Shown here: positions 60,232 through 64,000 of the stretch, piece by piece
Layout of the letters: each line of letters begins with the position of its first letter
Position numbering within the stretch: position 1 is the first letter of the stretch
NCBI RefSeq assembly: GCF_016745235.1
Contig: NZ_JAELVM010000002.1
Location: 372,001 to 436,000 of the forward strand
Direction: 5' to 3'
Origin: Chryseobacterium endalhagicum
GTDB lineage: Bacteria; Bacteroidota; Bacteroidia; Flavobacteriales; Weeksellaceae
Length of the DNA: 64,000 nt
Translations under genes and position numbers: made by a program
The notes under the pieces: generated by a model
The model's database searches: none
What the model was told of the DNA's origin: nothing
Seen by the model: only the letters and a program-made list of their open reading frames with translations

Positions 60232-61362
60232 ATGAAAAGATTTAAAAGGATAACAAAAGGAGTAATAGTCTTTCTTTTATGCATAATGGCAGTATTGGCA
60301 GTCGTTACTTATTTTTATATGAAACAGCCTCAGTTCGGGGCTTTACCGGAAGGAGAAAGATTAGAAAGGATAAAAAAATCTGCTCATTATAAAGACGGAA
60401 AATTCAGAAATCTTGTAGAAAAACCAACGCTGTCGGAAGGTTACAGCTTCACGGGAGAAATCTGGGAAGCCATTACCAAAAAATTTCCAAGAACAGAACC
60501 GGTGGATGTACTGCCATCGGTAAAAACTGACCTGAAAGCTATTTCAAGGGACAGAAATGTGATCGTCTGGTTTGGGCATTCATCCTTCTTTTTACAGGTT
60601 AATGGAGTCCGGATTCTGGTAGATCCGGTCTTCAGCGGACGGATTTTTCCACTTCCCGGAAAACCGGATGCCTACAAAGGAACAGATATTTACTCTGTTG
60701 AAGACATGCCGGAGATCGATTATATGCTGCTTTCCCACGATCATTATGATCATCTGGATTATGAAACCGCAAAAGCTTTGCAGCCAAAGGTAAAATATGT
60801 GGTCTGCGGTCTGGGTGCCGGAGCCCATTACGAAAAATGGGGCTATACCGGACAACAGATTATTGAAAAAGACTGGGGAGAGCAGGTAGATGTGAAACCG
60901 GGCTTCACGATCTTTGCAGAAAATACCCATCATGAGAGTGGAAGAGGATTTAAAGGTTCTCAGGCTTTGTGGCTTTCATTTTACATACAGTCGCCGGGAA
61001 TGAATGTGTATTACAGCGGAGACGGCGGGTACAGCAGCCGTTTTAAAGAGATTGCTGAAAAGCATCCGCCGATTGACTGGGCAATTATGGAATGCGGCCA
61101 GTACAACAAAGCATGGCAATCTGTACACGAGCTGCCCGAAGAAGTGGCAAAGGCTACTGCAGAACTGAAAGCCAAAAATCTGCTTCCGGTACATCATTCC
61201 AAATTCACACTCGGAAAACATCCATGGGACGAACCTTTGAAAGAAATTACCAGATATTCCCAGGATAAAAATTACAGACTGGCTACCCCGATGATCGGAG
61301 AAGTGGTTAATCTGGACGACAGCACGCAGGTTTTCAAACAGTGGTGGAAAAATATAAAATAA
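60232..61362 (+). CDS. MBL-fold metallohydrolase, NAPE-PLD/RomA-like
   Basis: 376 residues. N-terminal membrane anchor or signal (about 10-29), then a metallo-beta-lactamase fold: FGHSSFFLQVNGVRILVDPVF, the zinc motif HDHYDH (H169, H171, D173, H174), a later H in NTHHESGR and GDGGYSS, ending PVHHSKFTLGKHPWDEP. This is the family of N-acylphosphatidylethanolamine phospholipase D-like and RomA-like hydrolases. It likely acts on a phospholipid or other membrane-derived substrate at the cell surface; the substrate is inferred. Single gene. Confidence 0.9.
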   Translation: MKRFKRITKGVIVFLLCIMAVLAVVTYFYMKQPQFGALPEGERLERIKKSAHYKDGKFRNLVEKPTLSEGYSFTGEIWEAITKKFPRTEPVDVLPSVKTDLKAISRDRNVIVWFGHSSFFLQVNGVRILVDPVFSGRIFPLPGKPDAYKGTDIYSVEDMPEIDYMLLSHDHYDHLDYETAKALQPKVKYVVCGLGAGAHYEKWGYTGQQIIEKDWGEQVDVKPGFTIFAENTHHESGRGFKGSQALWLSFYIQSPGMNVYYSGDGGYSSRFKEIAEKHPPIDWAIMECGQYNKAWQSVHELPEEVAKATAELKAKNLLPVHHSKFTLGKHPWDEPLKEITRYSQDKNYRLATPMIGEVVNLDDSTQVFKQWWKNIK

Positions 61363-61615
61363 CAGATCGTGGAGTTATTTAAAATAATGCTCTTTTGCGT
61401 TGGCTTAAAGGATGAGTAACCATTTGATTATTAATTAGGTATTTAGAATTTTAATAAATCAATGATACCACGTCCGGCTGCTTTTAGTAAAAAACATTTA
61501 AAACTAGTCGATAATTGTAAATAAGGTATTAAATTTGATAGTTTGTAACAGCGAATTATTTGCTGCTACTAATTGTAGTATATATTTAAAAAAAATCAAT
61601 AAATAAAGACAGTTT

Positions 61616-63745
61616 ATGTGGAAAAATTTCAAACTGAATAAATTTTTACTCCTAATTCCATTGACAAGTCTAATGTTTTGTTTCAACTCGCCAAAGAATG
61701 ATGACGAAAAGATGCAGACGATCATGGTGAGCGTAAAGAATACACTTTCTTATTTACATTACAGCCCGAAACCTATCAATGATGCCTATTCAAAGGATGT
61801 TTACAAGCACTATTTTGAACTGGTGGATCCGGCTAAAAGATACTTTCTCCAGTCTGATATGGACGAATTCAGCAAGCATGAAACAAAGCTTGATGACTAC
61901 ATCAGCCAGGGAGATCTTATATTTTATAAAACAACCATTGACAGGCTTTATCAAAGGGTAGATGAGATCGATAAAATTACCCAGGATATTTTCAGCAAGC
62001 CTATCAATCTTCAGGAAGATGAAACCTATGTTTTTGAACCTAAGCTGAAAAAAGCGCCTCTGAATAAGCAGGAACAGTACAATGAATGGAGAAAATACAT
62101 TAAATACTACATTCTGCAGGAAATAGAATCCATGAACAGCAAAGAAGAAGCTCAAAAAGAGAAGAAAGATTCTGTTCAGAAATACAAATTAAAGGATACT
62201 ATTAAACTTCAGGTGCTTACTCAGGATCAGAAGGTTAAGAAAGCCACTGATGAAGTGAAAGACCTTGTAAAAGATACCTTTACCCGATTCAAAAAGAGAA
62301 AGAAAATGGATTGGTTTACGGTTTATATGAATGCCTATACAGAAGTATTCGATCCGCATACCAACTATTATTCTCCAAAGGATAAGGAAGATTTTGATAC
62401 CCAGTTTACAGGAAAAGTAATCGGTATCGGAGCGATCATTCAGGAGAAAAAAGGAAACCTTTATCTGGGGGCTCTTACGATAGGTGCTCCGGCATGGAAA
62501 TCTAAGCAGCTGAGTGAAGGAGATAAAATTTTAAAAGTAAAATCCAAGCCTAAAGATGACGCTGTAAATGTGGTAGGAATGCTTTCTGATGAAGCCGTAA
62601 GACTGATCAGAGGTGAAAAAGGAACTCCGGTAACATTAACGGTTCAGAAAAAAGACGGAACCATTAAAGACGTAACGATGATCCGTGAAGAAGTAGCTAT
62701 TGAAGATACTTTTGCAAGAAGTATCGTAGTGAACTCCCCGAATGGAAAGAAATACGGATTTATCAACCTTCCAAGCTTCAACGCTGATTTTGAGAATGCT
62801 AAAGGAAGAAATGCTTCTGATGATATTAAAGCAGAAATCATTAAGCTTAAAGAACAGAATATTGAAGGAATCGTTTTAGATCTAAGAAATAACGGAGGAG
62901 GATCGCTGACGGAAGTTGGGGATATCATGGGACTTTTCATGGATGCCGGACCTTACGTACAGGTGAAAGACGGAAACGGAAAAATCCAGACCTTAAAAAA
63001 TAAAAATGAAACCCCTATCTGGACTGGTCCGTTGGTGATTATGCAGAACGAGCTTTCGGCATCAGCGTCTGAGATCCTTGCGGGTGTAATGCAGGATTAT
63101 GGAAGAGCAATGATCATTGGTTCTCCGCAGTCTTTCGGAAAAGGAACCGTACAGACTTTTGTAGACCTGAACAGATTCTTAAATACAGAAGATGATTTCG
63201 GATCTTTAAAACTGACGATTCAGAAGTTCTACAGGGTAACCGGTGAATCTACTCAGAGAAAAGGGATTGTTTCAGATATTCAGATGAAAGACTTCTTTAC
63301 CTATGCAGAAGTAGGAGAACGATATGATGATTTTGCATTGGCTTGGGACAAGATTCCAGGGACAAAATTCGAGAAACTGAATTATTTCAACATTCAGGCG
63401 CTTGAAAAAGCAAGTGCCGACAGAATGTCTAAAAACAGCAATTATCAGCTTCTTCTGGAATCTGCACAATGGAGAGAAAAACTGGATAAAGAGGAAAGCA
63501 TTACGCTTAACATCAATAAATTCAATGAACTGATGAAGCAGAGAAAAACTCAGATCGAGAAGTTCAAAGCTTTAACCAAATTTGAGAACGGTCTTAAGTT
63601 CATGATGTATCCAAGTGAGCTTGAAAGAGAGAAAAAAGACGAAGCTTTCAAGAAAAAATCCGAAATGTGGATCAAAAACCTTAAAAAAGATCCATACCTG
63701 CAGGAAGCCATGAATATCGTTTCCGATATGGGAACAAAATCATAA
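61616..63745 (+). CDS. prc: Tail-specific protease (Prc/Tsp), S41 family
   Basis: 709 residues. N-terminal signal-type segment with a Cys near residue 22 (LTSLMFCFNS), a helical DUF-type domain (about 40-225), a PDZ domain (about 250-340), the S41 protease core with LDLRNNGGGSLTEV, the nucleophile in NELSASASEI (Ser at about 484) and the Lys in SFGKGTVQ (about 507), and a DUF3340 C-terminal domain. Degrades envelope proteins with exposed C-termini. Single gene with a strong terminator. Confidence 0.94.
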   Translation: MWKNFKLNKFLLLIPLTSLMFCFNSPKNDDEKMQTIMVSVKNTLSYLHYSPKPINDAYSKDVYKHYFELVDPAKRYFLQSDMDEFSKHETKLDDYISQGDLIFYKTTIDRLYQRVDEIDKITQDIFSKPINLQEDETYVFEPKLKKAPLNKQEQYNEWRKYIKYYILQEIESMNSKEEAQKEKKDSVQKYKLKDTIKLQVLTQDQKVKKATDEVKDLVKDTFTRFKKRKKMDWFTVYMNAYTEVFDPHTNYYSPKDKEDFDTQFTGKVIGIGAIIQEKKGNLYLGALTIGAPAWKSKQLSEGDKILKVKSKPKDDAVNVVGMLSDEAVRLIRGEKGTPVTLTVQKKDGTIKDVTMIREEVAIEDTFARSIVVNSPNGKKYGFINLPSFNADFENAKGRNASDDIKAEIIKLKEQNIEGIVLDLRNNGGGSLTEVGDIMGLFMDAGPYVQVKDGNGKIQTLKNKNETPIWTGPLVIMQNELSASASEILAGVMQDYGRAMIIGSPQSFGKGTVQTFVDLNRFLNTEDDFGSLKLTIQKFYRVTGESTQRKGIVSDIQMKDFFTYAEVGERYDDFALAWDKIPGTKFEKLNYFNIQALEKASADRMSKNSNYQLLLESAQWREKLDKEESITLNINKFNELMKQRKTQIEKFKALTKFENGLKFMMYPSELEREKKDEAFKKKSEMWIKNLKKDPYLQEAMNIVSDMGTKS

Positions 63746-63750
63746 AACAA

Positions 63751-63778
63751 AAAACCGCTGATGAAAATCAGCGGTTTT
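63751..63778 (+). terminator. Terminator of prc
   Basis: Perfect stem AAAACCGCTGAT (63751-63762), loop GAAA, ATCAGCGGTTTT (63767-63778), followed by a T-run. The GAAA loop is a stable tetraloop. Confidence 0.92.
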
Positions 63779-63801
63779 TTTATTTCAGTCAACGAAGAGA
63801 A

Positions 63802-63845
63802 TATACAAATAAGTTTCCATATTTGGAAACTTATTTGTATATTTG
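63802..63845 (+). promoter_or_regulatory. Operator palindrome and promoter of the toxin gene
   Basis: Perfect 18-base arms TATACAAATAAGTTTCCA (63802-63819) and TGGAAACTTATTTGTATA (63824-63841) with four bases between. A -7 box TATATTTG (63838-63845) overlaps the right arm, and the ATG follows only 12 bases later. This is the usual layout of a toxin-antitoxin autoregulatory operator. Transcripts would have a leader of only a few bases. Confidence 0.75.
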
Positions 63846-63856
63846 GGAAAAACACA

Positions 63857-64000
63857 ATGAGATATTTTGAGACCATTTTTTTAGAAGAGGTCATGGATTT
63901 TCTGGACAGCCTCGATAAAAAATCAGTAAGAAAAATAATTTACAATATTGATTTGGCTGAACAGACGAATGATCCGCGGCTCTTTAAAAAACTGAGTGGA
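63857..64000 (+). CDS. HigB/RelE-type toxin, 5' part
   Basis: 48 codons to the window edge. The sequence MRYFETIFLEEVMDFLD, then LDKKSVRKIIYNIDLAEQ and DPRLFKKLSG, matches the N-terminus of RelE/ParE-superfamily (DUF891, Gp49-like) toxins of Bacteroidetes, which cleave mRNA on the ribosome. In these pairs the toxin gene comes first and an Xre-type antitoxin (HigA) follows. The antitoxin would lie just beyond the window. The 40-base palindrome upstream fits autoregulation. Confidence 0.85.
   Translation, partial: MRYFETIFLEEVMDFLDSLDKKSVRKIIYNIDLAEQTNDPRLFKKLSG

Overview
The window looks like a chromosomal segment of a flavobacterium of the Chryseobacterium/Elizabethkingia type (Weeksellaceae). 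The evidence is low GC with AT-rich gaps, Bacteroidetes promoters (TTTG about 20 bases from TAnnTTTG), weak Shine-Dalgarno sequences, several TTG starts, a PorW/SprE-type lipoprotein of type IX secretion, GLPGLI and CarboxypepD_reg/outer-membrane-barrel proteins, and a MurF-Alr fusion. No rRNA, tRNA, CRISPR array, insertion sequence or prophage was recognised. The genus is an inference; no database could be searched.

Layout. 1-2.8 kb: end of a DUF4421 gene and a feoA-feoB-FeoB-associated operon behind an operator-bearing promoter. 2.9-7.4 kb: a GLPGLI protein and a large outer-membrane barrel protein that share one promoter motif at identical spacing, with a DinB-fold gene between them. 7.7-11.6 kb: a JmjC-like oxygenase with a feo-like palindrome upstream, a Cys-rich protein pair, and an M14 peptidase flanked by two copies of a repeat. 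11.9-22.1 kb: the most interesting block, thirteen co-directional genes plus an upstream NrtR-type Nudix regulator. It encodes NADAR, 2OG oxygenase, coiled-coil protein, VWA protein, PurA-like enzyme, ADP-ribosylation/crystallin-J1-like protein, macrodomain, PARG-like hydrolase, two DUF2971 proteins, sirtuin, KptA and a phosphoesterase. I read it as an ADP-ribose/NAD/RNA-end processing system.

22.2-39.7 kb: mainly housekeeping genes: lepA, an ECF sigma/anti-sigma operon, DUF2520-KdsC-Maf, porW, tsaB, SDR, yraN, ldcA, LysE, rnr and rpiB. 39.7-40.2 kb: an AT-rich gap with a cluster of DnaA-box-like sites, proposed as oriC. Two perfect ParB (parS) sites flank mnmG 3.5-5.5 kb away, which supports an origin-proximal location. 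40-51 kb: pgk, a C1 peptidase, methyltransferase, mnmG, ybeY, patatin-barrel protein, murF-alr and tdk. 51-64 kb: an acidic repeat protein, rsmI, WG-repeat protein, fabG, guaC, a repeat-filled gap, GNAT, surE, an MBL hydrolase, the tail-specific protease prc, and the start of a HigB/RelE-type toxin gene under a 40-bp palindrome.

The best leads are the NrtR-linked ADP-ribose cluster with its divergent PurA, the oriC/parS region, the ECF-like promoter pair, and a family of 132-bp palindromic elements at 56-58 kb.
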